A DNA stretch of 64,000 nt from SH-MAG3 sp036374995 (GTDB taxonomy: Bacteria > Gemmatimonadota > Gemmatimonadetes > Longimicrobiales > RSA9): contig DASUSS010000108.1 of assembly GCA_036374995.1 (NCBI GenBank), forward strand, positions 62,001-126,000, read 5' to 3'. Both the position numbers and the translations under genes were made by a program. Of the stretch, positions 26,980-37,221 are shown one piece after another. Positions within the stretch are counted from its first letter, which is position 1, and every line of letters starts with the position of its first letter. The notes below the pieces were generated by a model. That model searched no databases. It was not told the DNA's origin and was given only the letters and a program-made list of their open reading frames with translations.

Positions 26980-28203
26980 ATGACTCCGTGGCGCGGCGGT
27001 CTGCTGCTGCTGGCACTGCTGGCGCTGGTGCCCGCGTCCGGCGTGGCGCAGCAGAGCACGATCCAGCGCGACCTGCGGGCGAGCCAGCTGAAGCTGGATT
27101 CGATCCAGGCGGAGCGGAGCCGTCTCCAGCGCGAGATGGAGACGCTGCGCACGCGGGTCCGTGATGCATCGCGCGAGCTGGTCAATATCGAGCGGCAGAT
27201 GGAGGCCTCGCGCAGCGCCATGCTGGAGCTCGAGTTCCAGACGGAGCTGCTCACGCAGAACGTGGACGCGGCCACGCGTGAGCACGAGGCGACGCGCACG
27301 AAGCTCGAGCAGAAGACGCACGACCTGCACGAGCGGCTGCGCTCGATCTACAAGCGTGGCCGGCTCCATTCCGTTCAGGTGATCCTCGCGGCGCACAGCT
27401 TCAGCGACCTCCTGAACCGCTACAAGTATCTGAACATGATGGCCATCTACGACCGCATGGTCGTGCAGGAGTTCACGCGGCTCGAGCGTCAGCTGGCGCG
27501 GCAGGAGCAGGAGCTGCGCGAGTCGCTCCAGCGGCTGGACCAGCTGCGGGGCGAGAAGGCGATCGAGGTGGCAGAGCTCGAGCGTGCGGAGAGTCAGCGG
27601 CAGGCAACGCTGCGCGAGTTCCGGCTCCAGGAGTCGCGGACCGCGTCCCGGCTGGACGAGCTGGAGCGCGAGCAGGAGCGCGTCAGGGGAACGATCGCGA
27701 CGCTGGAGCGGCGCCGGCGTGAGGAGGAGGCGAGCCGCGAGGGTCCTGCCCTGCCCGCTTCCATCACCACGCGCAGCCTCGGCAGCCTGCCGTGGCCGGT
27801 GGAGGGCGATGTCGTCTACCGGTTCGGGCCCGACCGGAAGCCGAATGGCATCGTGCTGAAGCATCAGGGTATCGGCATCGCGGCGCCGGCAGGTACCGCG
27901 GTGAAGGCGGTCGAGAGCGGCGTCGTGGAGTTCGCGGGAACGTTCCCGGGTTATGGCCCCACCGTGATCGTCAGCCACGGCGGAGGGTACCGGACGCTGT
28001 ACCTGTACCTCCAGGGCATCAGCGTGGAAGTGAATCAGCAGGTGCGTGCGGGTGAGCAGATCGGAACGGTCGGCGGAGAGCGCACCGCCGAGGGCGCACA
28101 CATCGAGTTCCAGGTCCGCGTTCCGCTCGATGACGGCATCGAGCCGGTCGATCCGCTCACGTGGCTGCGCGCGCGCGCAGGCGGAGCCGATCGCACGCCA
28201 TGA
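26980..28203 (+). CDS. EnvC-like murein hydrolase activator
   Basis: The ATG at 26980 is 2 nt after ftsX and gives a signal peptide ending GVAQQ and 407 residues. A long coiled coil (about 25-250) is followed by an M23/LytM domain (about 275-400). The zinc-site residues of active M23 peptidases are missing: the usual HxxxD is HQGIG, the HxH-like site reads YLYLQ, and the final HxHF reads AHIEF. This degeneracy is typical of EnvC, which activates amidases and does not cut itself. The coiled coil would bind the FtsX periplasmic domain. Confidence 0.93.
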   Translation: MTPWRGGLLLLALLALVPASGVAQQSTIQRDLRASQLKLDSIQAERSRLQREMETLRTRVRDASRELVNIERQMEASRSAMLELEFQTELLTQNVDAATREHEATRTKLEQKTHDLHERLRSIYKRGRLHSVQVILAAHSFSDLLNRYKYLNMMAIYDRMVVQEFTRLERQLARQEQELRESLQRLDQLRGEKAIEVAELERAESQRQATLREFRLQESRTASRLDELEREQERVRGTIATLERRRREEEASREGPALPASITTRSLGSLPWPVEGDVVYRFGPDRKPNGIVLKHQGIGIAAPAGTAVKAVESGVVEFAGTFPGYGPTVIVSHGGGYRTLYLYLQGISVEVNQQVRAGEQIGTVGGERTAEGAHIEFQVRVPLDDGIEPVDPLTWLRARAGGADRTP

Positions 28204-29336
28204 GCCTGCTGCCGATCGAGGGTCATCGCGAGCTGCGCGCTTCGCTCGCGGCCTCGTTCCTTGCGCACCGGCTCCCCGACTCCCTGCTCTTTCACGGACC
28301 CGCGGGCGTCGGCAAGCAGCGCCTCGCACTGTGGCTCGGTCAGCTGCTGCTGTGCGCGCGACCCGCGCCGGACGGACCGTGCGGCGAGTGCCAGGCCTGC
28401 CGCATGGCCGTGCGGCTCGAGCATCCGGATCTGCACTGGTTCTTCCCCCTGCCGCGCCCGAAAGCGGCCGGCGACCGCCTGGGCGATGCGCTCGAGGACG
28501 CGCGCGCGGCCGAGCTCGCCGCCCGACGGGCCGAGCCGCTCCGCGCCGTCTCCTCCGATGGACTCGCCGGCATCTACCTCGCCCACGTCCAGGTGCTGTC
28601 CCGCATCGCGAACGCGCGGCCCGCGATGGGACACCGCAAGGTGTTCGTCATCGGCGATGCGGAAGCGCTCGTCCCCCAGGAGTCGAGCCCCGAAGCGGCC
28701 AACGCGCTGCTCAAGCTGCTCGAGGAGCCGCCCGCCGATACCACCGTCATCCTCACCGCCGTCGATCCCGACGTGCTGCTGCCGACGGTCCGATCCCGAC
28801 TCCTTCCCGTCCGCGTGCAGCCACTGCCGGTCGCGGACGTGGAGCGGTTCCTGGAAGCCCACGCGGCGGCAGCGCCGGCCGCCGCCCGCCGCGCCGCCCG
28901 CATCAGTCAGGGCTCGATCGGCCGAGCCGTCGGGTTCCTGCCGCTGAAGAACGCCGACGGTCCGCTCGAGGAGGTCCGCACCGCGTCGCGCGCACTGCTC
29001 GAGGCGGCTCTCGCGGGTAGCGCCGCGCCCCGCATGGTCACTGCCCTCGCCCAGAGCCCCGCCGGCGCGCGCGGCGGCTTCAGCGACGTGCTCGAGGACC
29101 TCACGATCTGGCTCCGTGACCTCGCGGCCGCCGCTACGGGCGCCGACGCCGTCATCGTGAACGCCGACGCCGCCGACTGGCTCAGGACTGCGGCGGGCCG
29201 ACACCCTCGCGCCGCGGCCGGTGTCCCGGACGCGCTGCGGGCGGTCGAGACCACGCTCCAGCTGACCCAGTTCAACATCAACCCTCAGCTCGCGCTCGCC
29301 GGCCTCCTCCGCCGACTCCACGGAAGTCTCGCCTAA
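28200..29336 (+). CDS. holB: DNA polymerase III delta-prime subunit
   Basis: The delta-prime subunit is part of the clamp loader. The 378-residue protein begins with LPIEGHRELRASL and has a P-loop GPAGVGKQRLA, a four-Cys zinc module (LLCARPAPDGPCGECQAC, cysteines at about 60, 67, 70 and 73), a sensor region NALLKLLEEPP, and TVRSRLLPVRVQPL as found in clamp-loader subunits. The start overlaps the EnvC-like stop by 4 nt (ATGA). It closes the long operon. A gap of over 100 nt follows. Confidence 0.93.
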   Translation: MSLLPIEGHRELRASLAASFLAHRLPDSLLFHGPAGVGKQRLALWLGQLLLCARPAPDGPCGECQACRMAVRLEHPDLHWFFPLPRPKAAGDRLGDALEDARAAELAARRAEPLRAVSSDGLAGIYLAHVQVLSRIANARPAMGHRKVFVIGDAEALVPQESSPEAANALLKLLEEPPADTTVILTAVDPDVLLPTVRSRLLPVRVQPLPVADVERFLEAHAAAAPAAARRAARISQGSIGRAVGFLPLKNADGPLEEVRTASRALLEAALAGSAAPRMVTALAQSPAGARGGFSDVLEDLTIWLRDLAAAATGADAVIVNADAADWLRTAAGRHPRAAAGVPDALRAVETTLQLTQFNINPQLALAGLLRRLHGSLA

Positions 29337-29452
29337 CCGTATTTCCTTCAATTACTTACGTCAATACGCACCCCGCCGGGACGGTTGGCGTCGACCGCGG
29401 CCGGCCCCGGGACTCTTCACGCAGGCTCCATCCGCTCGCTAGATTGCGCGGA

Positions 29453-29974
29453 ATGACCCGTGAGGTGGATCGACGCCTGACGCACCAGGCGGAGGATGGC
29501 CGGGCGCGGATGGTGGATGTGGGCGGCAAGGCGGAGACGGAGCGCGTGGCCGTGGCGCAGGGCACGCTCCGCATGGCTCCGGAGACGCTGAATCTGCTGC
29601 GCGCGGGGCAGGCGCCAAAGGGCGATCCGCTGATCGTCGCCCAGGTCGCCGGCATTCAGGCGGCGAAGCGCACGTCGGATCTGATCCCGTTGTGCCACCC
29701 GCTCGCCCTGACGCAGGTCGATGTGGAGCTGGAAGCCGACGACGCCGTGCCGGGCGTGCGCGCGCGGGCGGAGGTGCGGGTGCGCGGCCGGACGGGCGTC
29801 GAGATGGAAGCGCTGACGGCGGTCGGCATCGCGCTGCTGACGGTGTACGACATGCTCAAGGCCGTCGATCGCAGCATGACGATCGGCGACGTGCGGGTGA
29901 TCTCGAAGGAGGGAGGGCGCAGCGGCGCCTGGCGTGCCGATGCGGCGGACACGGGACCGGAGATGCTCGAGTGA
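29453..29974 (+). CDS. moaC: Cyclic pyranopterin monophosphate synthase MoaC
   Basis: MoaC converts 3',8-cyclo-GTP to cyclic pyranopterin monophosphate in molybdenum cofactor synthesis. The 173-residue protein has the family motifs MVDVGGKAET, KRTSDLIPLCHPL, GVEMEALTAV, YDMLKAVDRSM and KEGGRSGAW, including the catalytic Lys and Asp-Lys region. ATG at 29453 is preferred to a TTG 9 nt upstream. No other moa gene is adjacent, but fdhD and a tungstate transporter occur at 60-64 kb. Its stop overlaps the next gene by 4 nt. Confidence 0.96.
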   Translation: MTREVDRRLTHQAEDGRARMVDVGGKAETERVAVAQGTLRMAPETLNLLRAGQAPKGDPLIVAQVAGIQAAKRTSDLIPLCHPLALTQVDVELEADDAVPGVRARAEVRVRGRTGVEMEALTAVGIALLTVYDMLKAVDRSMTIGDVRVISKEGGRSGAWRADAADTGPEMLE

Positions 29975-30669
29975 GTGAACCTCACATCCAGCAGCAGAGC
30001 TACGTATCGCCTCGACCACCGAGGCGATCCGGACGCGTCATCGTGTCGTTCTGCGTGGCGACGGCGATGTTCGTGCTGGGTGCAGCGGCCGCACGCGAGC
30101 CGCGTGCGGATCCGGCGACGCTCCTGTTGCAGCAGGAGCTGCGCGCGGCCCGGCGGGCCCTGAGCGCACGTGAGGGCGAGCTGGAGCTGGCGCGGCTGGA
30201 GCTGCAGCGGCTCAGCCAGATCGTCGACCACTCGAAGACCCATCGCATCCCGGCCGACCTCGCCACCGCGATCTACGACATTGCGCTGTCGGAGGGCGTG
30301 GACCCGGCACTCGCGTTCTCGCTGGTCCGAGTGGAGAGCGGCTTCACGCGGCGCGCGGTGTCTTCGGCCGGAGCCGTCGGACTCACACAGGTAATGCCGA
30401 AAACGGCGTTCTGGCTTCAGCCCGGTCTGTCGCGCGACGATCTGTTCGAGCGCGACACGAATCTCCGTCTGGGATTCCGCTACCTGCGCATGATGCTCGA
30501 GCAGTACGACGGAGATCTGCACCTCGCGCTCCTGGCGTACAACCGCGGCCCGGGCCGCGTCGACGACATCCTGCGCGCGGGCGGCGATCCGTCGAACGGC
30601 TACTCGTTCAATGTACGCGCCGGCCTGTCCGCATCGGCGCCGAGTGCGTTCCGGCTCCGCGGCGACTGA
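29971..30669 (+). CDS. Lytic transglycosylase (SLT domain)
   Basis: The GTG at 29971 overlaps the moaC stop (GTGA) and gives 232 residues; the longer frame from 29692 lies inside moaC and is rejected. There is one N-terminal TM helix (about 20-38), a short coiled coil (about 50-75), then a Slt70-like domain with catalytic Glu in LVRVESGF, the AVSSAGAVGLTQVMP motif and LAYNRGPGRV. It would cleave glycan strands of murein, anchored to the inner membrane. It may serve wall turnover with the division genes upstream. Confidence 0.9.
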   Translation: MSEPHIQQQSYVSPRPPRRSGRVIVSFCVATAMFVLGAAAAREPRADPATLLLQQELRAARRALSAREGELELARLELQRLSQIVDHSKTHRIPADLATAIYDIALSEGVDPALAFSLVRVESGFTRRAVSSAGAVGLTQVMPKTAFWLQPGLSRDDLFERDTNLRLGFRYLRMMLEQYDGDLHLALLAYNRGPGRVDDILRAGGDPSNGYSFNVRAGLSASAPSAFRLRGD

Positions 30670-30691
30670 GTCGGATAACCCGGATGAGCAC

Positions 30692-30723
30692 GAGGGGCGA
30701 TCCGCACGCGCGGAACGCCCCTC
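30692..30723 (+). terminator. Rho-independent-like terminator
   Basis: GAGGGGCG (30692-30699) pairs with CGCCCCTC (30716-30723), followed by TTCGCTTTG. It starts 22 nt after the transglycosylase stop and should end the moaC-SLT transcript. Confidence 0.6.
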
Positions 30724-30745
30724 TTCGCTTTGCCGCGGCTGCGGT

Positions 30746-30973
30746 TCAGCAGCCGCCGGCCGGTTTCGGTCGCGTGGGCACGGCGGGATCCTCGATCTCC
30801 TCGACCTCGTTGTCCGTGATGCCCACGATCTCGCCATCCGCGAACTCGACGAGGTAGCCTTCGCGCGATTCGGCACTGTTGTCCGGGCCCCACCGTCCCA
30901 CCACCTCGCCGACCTGACCGGCATACCGCTTCGACTGCTCGTATTCCGGGTGTGTCACCTTGATCCAGTGCAT
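30746..30973 (-). CDS. Small conserved-looking hypothetical protein
   Basis: A GAGGAG site 7-8 nt upstream supports the ATG at 30973, giving 75 residues starting MHWIKVTHPEYEQSKRYAG. The sequence looks like a small SH3-like or KOW-like beta barrel (GQVGEVVGRWG, EGYLVEFADGEIVGITDNEVEEI) with an acidic C-terminal strand and a Lys/Pro tail. Longer versions to 31132 lack a better start. The product is probably cytoplasmic; function unknown. Confidence 0.55.
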   Translation of the reverse strand: MHWIKVTHPEYEQSKRYAGQVGEVVGRWGPDNSAESREGYLVEFADGEIVGITDNEVEEIEDPAVPTRPKPAGGC

Positions 30974-31071
30974 TGTCGGCTCCTCGGTGATGTGCACGGA
31001 GTGGCCAATGCACGAGCCGCGCCATCGAATATCGACGACGCGGCTCCCTGCTGCTGTCCGATGGCCGGGCG

Positions 31072-32397
31072 TCAGGCGCTCACGCGCAGCCGCTGACCCG
31101 GTTGGATACGACTGCCGCTGATGCCGTTCCATTGACGGATCTGCCGCACCGTTACGCCGTACCGCTTCGCGATCACCGTCAGATTCTCGCCCCGCACCAC
31201 GCGGTGAAAGCGCTGCTCGGCGGATGCGCGCGCGCTCGACACGGCGACCGCGCCCGGCACGCGCAGCGTCTGACCGGCCCGCAGCCGGCGCGGACTCACA
31301 TTGCCGTTCGCCCGGCGCAGCGCATCGACCGAAACGCCGTACCGCTTCGCGATGTGCGACAGTGTCTCACCGCGGCGGACTCGATGCGACGCCATCGTCG
31401 CCGCCACGCTCGTCGCCTGCGGCGCGGCCGCGAGACGCGCACCTCGATAGAGCTCCGGGAACGAGCGCTCGAACGCCACCCGGCTGCCCGCCGGGATCCG
31501 CACGCTCCAGCCCCGGTTCGACGGCGTGCGACCCTTCGTCAGATGCGTGTTCAACTCCTCGATCGTTTCCGTCGAGGCACCCGTCGCCTGCGCGATCATC
31601 GTCAGATCCGCGCTGCCCGGCACCCACACCACATCGAACTCCAGCGGCTCCTGATAATCCAGCTCCTCGAACCCGTACCTGGCCGGCTCCTTCGCGATGT
31701 GACCCGCAGCCAGCATCAGCGGCACGTAGTCGCGCGTCTCGCGCGGCAGGTGCGGCGCAATCCTCCAGAACAGCGAGTCCGCACCCCGCGCGCCGCCCGC
31801 GCGCTCCCGCAGAATCCGCTCGACACGGTTCTCTCCCGTGTTGTACGCCGCCGCCGCCAGATACCAGCTCCCGAAGCGGCCGTACAGATCCTGAAGGTAG
31901 TCGAGTGCCGCCGACGTCGACCGGATCGGGTCGCGCCGCTCGTCGACTTCCGCCGAAACCTCCAGCCCGTAGCGCCGGCCGGTCTCGGCGATGAACTGCC
32001 ACATCCCCGATGCCGCCGCCCTCGAATACGCCTTCGGCGACAAACCGCTCTCGATCAGCGCAAGGTACAGCAGATCCTCCGGCATCCCGCGCCGGCGCAG
32101 CTCCGCACGGATCATCGGGCCGTACTTGCCCTGACGCTCCAGCCACAGCGCCGTACGCTCCCGGTTCCGACCCGTCAGGAATCCGATCCAGAACTCGACG
32201 CTCTCGTTGTGCGTCACCGGCAGATCCCACGTGACGCCCGCCGCTTCAGCCGCCACCGACGTCTCCAGGATCCGCTCCATCGGCGCCGGCTCGATCGGCG
32301 TGATGTGCTCGCGGCCGACCGTCCACGCGGCCGACAGCGACACGGCGACGAGCGCGCCGCCGAGCAATAACCGTTTCGTGTACCGACTTCCCGCCAT
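31072..32397 (-). CDS. MltD-like lytic transglycosylase with LysM repeats
   Basis: A GAGGAGG site precedes the ATG at 32397. The 441-residue protein has an N-terminal TM/signal helix (about 9-27), an SLT domain with catalytic Glu in YLALIESGL, SGMWQFIAETGRRYGL and AAAYNTGENRV, then a LysM-like segment (about 255-305) and two clear LysM repeats near 339-383 and 397-441 (HRVRRGETLSHIAKRYGV; HRVVRGENLTVIAKRYGV). MltD enzymes cut murein glycan, with the LysM modules binding the wall. The upstream region is unusually AT-rich for this genome, probably its promoter. Confidence 0.95.
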   Translation of the reverse strand: MAGSRYTKRLLLGGALVAVSLSAAWTVGREHITPIEPAPMERILETSVAAEAAGVTWDLPVTHNESVEFWIGFLTGRNRERTALWLERQGKYGPMIRAELRRRGMPEDLLYLALIESGLSPKAYSRAAASGMWQFIAETGRRYGLEVSAEVDERRDPIRSTSAALDYLQDLYGRFGSWYLAAAAYNTGENRVERILRERAGGARGADSLFWRIAPHLPRETRDYVPLMLAAGHIAKEPARYGFEELDYQEPLEFDVVWVPGSADLTMIAQATGASTETIEELNTHLTKGRTPSNRGWSVRIPAGSRVAFERSFPELYRGARLAAAPQATSVAATMASHRVRRGETLSHIAKRYGVSVDALRRANGNVSPRRLRAGQTLRVPGAVAVSSARASAEQRFHRVVRGENLTVIAKRYGVTVRQIRQWNGISGSRIQPGQRLRVSA

Positions 32398-32516
32398 GAA
32401 CCTCCTCGCGTGGCTGATGCTGCGACCACATTCGGAAGCTAACGGAGGCCGGCGTGCGGCTCAAGAGATGTAAGTTGTTGTGTTACAACGAATAACGAAT
32501 ACAGGCGCGAGAGTCG

Positions 32517-32553
32517 GGGCCGGGTTCGGGCCGGCGTTCGGGCCGGGTTCGGG
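32517..32553. repeat. Short tandem GGGCCGG(C)GTTC repeat
   Basis: Three head-to-tail units of 11-12 bp (GGGCCGGGTTC, GGGCCGGCGTTC, GGGCCGGGTTC) lie in the 220-nt gap between the MltD-like gene and the next minus-strand gene. No coding function is seen. Confidence 0.6.
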
Positions 32554-32617
32554 ATCCGCGCCACGTCAGTACTCTCGAAGCGGGCCCGAGCACGATCCGA
32601 TCCCTGTGCCGGATGCG

Positions 32618-33217
32618 TCAGGGCAGAGCGAGATAGTTGCCGAGGAGCCGGTTGAGCGCGCTGAGCACGGCCGTGGCCGCCGCCCGGTGCGCGTCCTCGC
32701 CCGCGACGACGGCACCGACGAGGTTGTGCGGCTCGTCGTCGGGGCGATAGAGGGAGACGACGACGAGCTCGGCATCGAACGCGCGCACACGCTTCACGCC
32801 GGCGAGGCGGACCTTGACCTCGTGCGGGACGAGTGCGGCGATCGCGGTGAGGGAAGCGGACGCGATGGTGCGGAGCTCGACGGCATCGCCCTTCTCGCCG
32901 GCGACGCGGCCCGTGTACTCGCTGCCGGCCCACTCGAGGGTGACGGTGTAGGCGATGAGCTGGTCCGGCTGCACCGTGCGCTGGAGCTCCATGAAGCGGA
33001 CGCGCTGGCGGTCCCTGCGCTCGGGCCGATAGGCGAGGGTGAGGTTGTAGCTCTCGCCGACGGCGGCGGTGGCGGCCTGTTCGACCTCGCGCGGATCGAT
33101 GTCGGCGCGCAGGATGAGGCAGGCCTCGCGGAGATCGCCATCGACGATGACGTGCTCCACGCCGTCGAGGGCGCTCAGGCGTTCGCGAACGCTGGCAGTG
33201 TCGGTAGGCCTCGTCAC
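32618..33217 (-). CDS. Hypothetical protein with ACT-like N-terminus
   Basis: I do not recognise a named family. From the GTG at 33217 the product has 199 residues; an ATG at 33301 would add a basic stretch with no clear ribosome site. The N-terminal part (VRERLSALDGVEHVIVDGDL...ACLILRADID) resembles the beta-alpha-beta of small regulatory ACT-like folds. A middle strand-rich part follows (LIAYTVTLEWAGSEYTGRV), then a C-terminal half with LAGVKRVRAFDAELVVV and a helix AATAVLSALNRLLGNYL. It is cytoplasmic and lies in the same direction as the baeRF-like gene. Confidence 0.55.
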   Translation of the reverse strand: MTRPTDTASVRERLSALDGVEHVIVDGDLREACLILRADIDPREVEQAATAAVGESYNLTLAYRPERRDRQRVRFMELQRTVQPDQLIAYTVTLEWAGSEYTGRVAGEKGDAVELRTIASASLTAIAALVPHEVKVRLAGVKRVRAFDAELVVVSLYRPDDEPHNLVGAVVAGEDAHRAAATAVLSALNRLLGNYLALP

Positions 33218-33350
33218 ACGGTCGATCCGGTGCGGGTGACTCGCGGCGCGACGCGCCACGCCGCAGGGAAGTTTCTGTCCTCGCCGGCAGGTGTCAAGCA
33301 AGGGGCGGCGCGTGAGGAGCGTCTCGCGCGCCGCCGCGGGTGTCCCCGGT

Positions 33351-34475
33351 CTAGAATTTCAGCAGTGCCGCCACCCCGTTCAGATCGCGCATGGTGTCGC
33401 GCGGGAGGAAGTCGACGGTCACGTCCTGGGTCGCCGCCATGCGGATCATGGACTCGACGAGATCGATGCCGTCGCGAAGCGAGCCGCCACAGTAGGGACA
33501 TGCGCCATCACGGCGGGCGAGGTAGAACCCGCACTGCGTGCACTGGACGCCGGGCGTGTCGAGGTCGCGCGCCATGACGAGACGCTCGACCTTGCCTTCC
33601 TGGAGCTGGACCAGCGTGTCGTCGAGTCCGGTCGTGGCGAAGTGCGACTGACGCACACGGTCCTGCACCAGGTTCAGGGCTGCGGCCTCACTGCGTTGCG
33701 TGAGCTGGTCCAGCACCACCTGCGTCTGACGCACGATGTCGGTGGAGGATGCACCGATTGCGGCGTGCGCCGTGTGCACGATGCGGTCGGTGATCGCCTT
33801 CGGCAGGAACTCGCGGAAGTGCCGCGCATTCTCCGTCGTGCCGTACAGCACGTAGATGTCGGGCCGCACGCGCTGATCGAATCGGACGACGTGGTCACAG
33901 AACTGCCTGAAGAAGTGACGCGTCTCCTCCGCCTTCCGTTTCTGGTACCCTTTGTGGGAGTAGCCGCCGGCCTGCACATCGTGCGGTGCGTCGATGACCT
34001 CCGGCTCGATCGACAGGTCCGCGCCGGGCACGCCCATCTGAAGCGAGAGCAGACGCAGGTGCTCGCGGTCCACGACGATCATGCCGCACCGCGGGTGCGC
34101 ACTGACGACTTCCGTCAGGGGTCCGATGACCGGATGCTCCAGCAGCTCGAGACGGTTGCGCACTGGTGCGGGAAACTGCAGCGCCTCGAACCAGTCGCCG
34201 CCCACTTCCGCATAGATCGCGATCCCCTTGTTCGTGGGATCGAACCCGTCCTCGATCCAATGCTCCACGCGGGCGAGGACGGCACCGAGTGGCTCGCGGT
34301 GGTGGTCGTCGCGATCGCTCTCGAGCTCGGCGAAGCGCGTGCGCTCCTTGTTCAGGAAGATCTGGTGCGTGCGCTTGTTGTCCGAGTTGACCGACATGTC
34401 AAGGAACAGGGACAGGATGGGGCGGCCGTTCGCGTTGTGCTGGACCAGCCGCTGAATGTCGCTCTGTGTGATCAT
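33351..34475 (-). CDS. Bacterial release-factor-like (baeRF) protein with zinc ribbon
   Basis: From the ATG at 34475 the product has 374 residues (a GTG at 34496 adds 7). The first part (NGRPILSLFLDM, GIAIYAEVGGDWFEAL, RCGMIVVDREHLRLLSL) and the central KGYQKRKAEETRHFFRQFCDHV segment match the eRF1 domain 2/3-like fold of the bacterial baeRF group. The C-terminus carries a zinc ribbon, CTQCGFYLARRDGACPYCGG, with four cysteines. baeRF proteins are proposed to act on ribosomes or in stress, but their role is unproven. There is no GGQ motif, so peptide release is not expected. Confidence 0.75.
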   Translation of the reverse strand: MITQSDIQRLVQHNANGRPILSLFLDMSVNSDNKRTHQIFLNKERTRFAELESDRDDHHREPLGAVLARVEHWIEDGFDPTNKGIAIYAEVGGDWFEALQFPAPVRNRLELLEHPVIGPLTEVVSAHPRCGMIVVDREHLRLLSLQMGVPGADLSIEPEVIDAPHDVQAGGYSHKGYQKRKAEETRHFFRQFCDHVVRFDQRVRPDIYVLYGTTENARHFREFLPKAITDRIVHTAHAAIGASSTDIVRQTQVVLDQLTQRSEAAALNLVQDRVRQSHFATTGLDDTLVQLQEGKVERLVMARDLDTPGVQCTQCGFYLARRDGACPYCGGSLRDGIDLVESMIRMAATQDVTVDFLPRDTMRDLNGVAALLKF

Positions 34476-34541
34476 GGCCGGAATGCTGGGGTTCACGCTT
34501 GCGGCGCCGTGAGTGCAAGCTGCGTACCGGCTTCCGGCTGA

Positions 34542-35996
<1,455 letters not shown>

Positions 35997-36197
35997 GTGA
36001 TCGGGAATCCCGTTCCCCTCGGGGCCTCGTGCGATGCGGTGCTCGGCCGCCATTCTCTCCGCTGCGCTCATGATCGGATTCCCGTGCCGGATGCAGAATC
36101 GCCCGCGGATCCCTCTGCATGCGCGCGCATGCCCGGGCCCGCGGGCGAGACGTGTCGTGCGATTTCTCGCGTCTGTCTTCCCATGAGAGAAGGTATC

Positions 36198-36213
36198 CGG
36201 CGGCCGGCCGCCG
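36198..36213 (-). terminator. GC-rich palindrome after a DUF1232 gene
   Basis: CGGCGGCCGGCCGCCG is a perfect 16-bp palindrome 12 nt past the stop of the minus-strand DUF1232 gene. It could form a short hairpin that weakens read-through toward guaB. There is no T-run. Confidence 0.3.
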
Positions 36214-36225
36214 TGTCAAGCCGCG

Positions 36226-36708
36226 CTACTCCTCCAGGTGGATGCGCGACTCGTCGTCGACGCGGATCCGCCGGAGCGGCCGGCGGCGGCGGCGACCGAG
36301 CCGGCCGGGGTCGCGGGCGACGCCCCGCAGCGCGCGCCGTACCTTCTGCGGCAGTGTGCCGCCGATCTCCTCGACGCCCTCGACGAGGTAGCCGAGTGTG
36401 GCCGGGTTGCCGTCCCAGTGCCGGAGCAGCGCGTCCGGTCCGGCCGAAGTCATCAGGCGGCCGAGCGCGAGACCGAGCAGATAGATGTCGTCGACCCAGC
36501 CGAACACGCCGAGGAAGTCGGGCACGAGGTCGACCGGCGTGAGCATGTACACCGCGACTGCACCGAACAGGAGCTTGTTCAGACCCGGCACGCGCCGGTC
36601 GCGCAGCAGCCGGAACACGAGCTTGAACAGGTTCGGCAGCTCGCGCACGAGCGCCCGTGCCGCGTTCTTCCTTCGGCGGCGGCGTCCGACGGTAATTCGC
36701 TTCTTCAT
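36226..36708 (-). CDS. DUF1232 (YkvA-like) membrane protein
   Basis: The 160-residue protein has a very basic N-terminus (KKRITVGRRRRRKN), an amphipathic segment, then the DUF1232 core YMLTPVDLVPDFLGVFGWVDD at about 54-74, with the signature DLxPDxxPxxGxxDD-like acidic pair. A basic Arg-rich tail ends the protein. DUF1232 proteins are small membrane-associated proteins of unknown function. The start overlaps the upstream gene's stop by 4 nt, so the two are coupled. Confidence 0.75.
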   Translation of the reverse strand: MKKRITVGRRRRRKNAARALVRELPNLFKLVFRLLRDRRVPGLNKLLFGAVAVYMLTPVDLVPDFLGVFGWVDDIYLLGLALGRLMTSAGPDALLRHWDGNPATLGYLVEGVEEIGGTLPQKVRRALRGVARDPGRLGRRRRRPLRRIRVDDESRIHLEE

Positions 36709-37070
36709 GATGTGCTGTCGTTCTCCCTGGCTGCGGCATCGTCGTTGCGCGGCCGCCCGTCCGGCGGCCTCGACCCGGGTGCGGGCGGTGTGCCGAGGAT
36801 GTCGCGGCCGGCATCCGAGACGGTCCGCATCACCCGTCGGGCCGTGCCGAGCAGTCCGACCGTGCCGCTGATCACCTTCGGCGCCACGGACCGCATGCGC
36901 ATGCTGTCCTCGACGCGCTCGGCAAACTTCTGGAGCACGTCCGGCTCCCGCGCCTTCTCACGGGCATACTTCGCCTCCAGGAACTCGATGTAGTCGAGCA
37001 CCTGGTAGACCTGCTCCTGCGGCAGCGCCTGGATGCGCCGCCACACGCGCTCCTTGAGTATGTCGTGCAT
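36705..37070 (-). CDS. Small hypothetical protein
   Basis: The ATG at 37070 follows AGGAGACAGG and gives 121 residues; a longer frame to 37298 is not supported. Residues 1-35 (HDILKERVWRRIQALPQEQVYQVLDYIEFLEAKYA) form helices resembling short N-terminal DUF2281-type modules; the piece HDILKERVWRRIQALPQEQ is the clearest. A Gly/Pro-rich, charged C-terminal tail follows. No catalytic or metal motif is seen. It is coupled to the DUF1232 gene by a 4-nt overlap. Confidence 0.55.
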   Translation of the reverse strand: MHDILKERVWRRIQALPQEQVYQVLDYIEFLEAKYAREKAREPDVLQKFAERVEDSMRMRSVAPKVISGTVGLLGTARRVMRTVSDAGRDILGTPPAPGSRPPDGRPRNDDAAARENDSTS

Positions 37071-37221
37071 CCTGTCTCCTCGCCGACCTGAGAATAATGG
37101 GAGGCGTGCGGGACCGCACTCCCTACGGCGCGCGGTGCACCCCGGTTTTGCTTGCTCCTCCCGGGCACGGCTCCTAGCTTGCGCGCCATTCGCCAACCCA
37201 CGACCGAGGGAGCTCGCGAGC

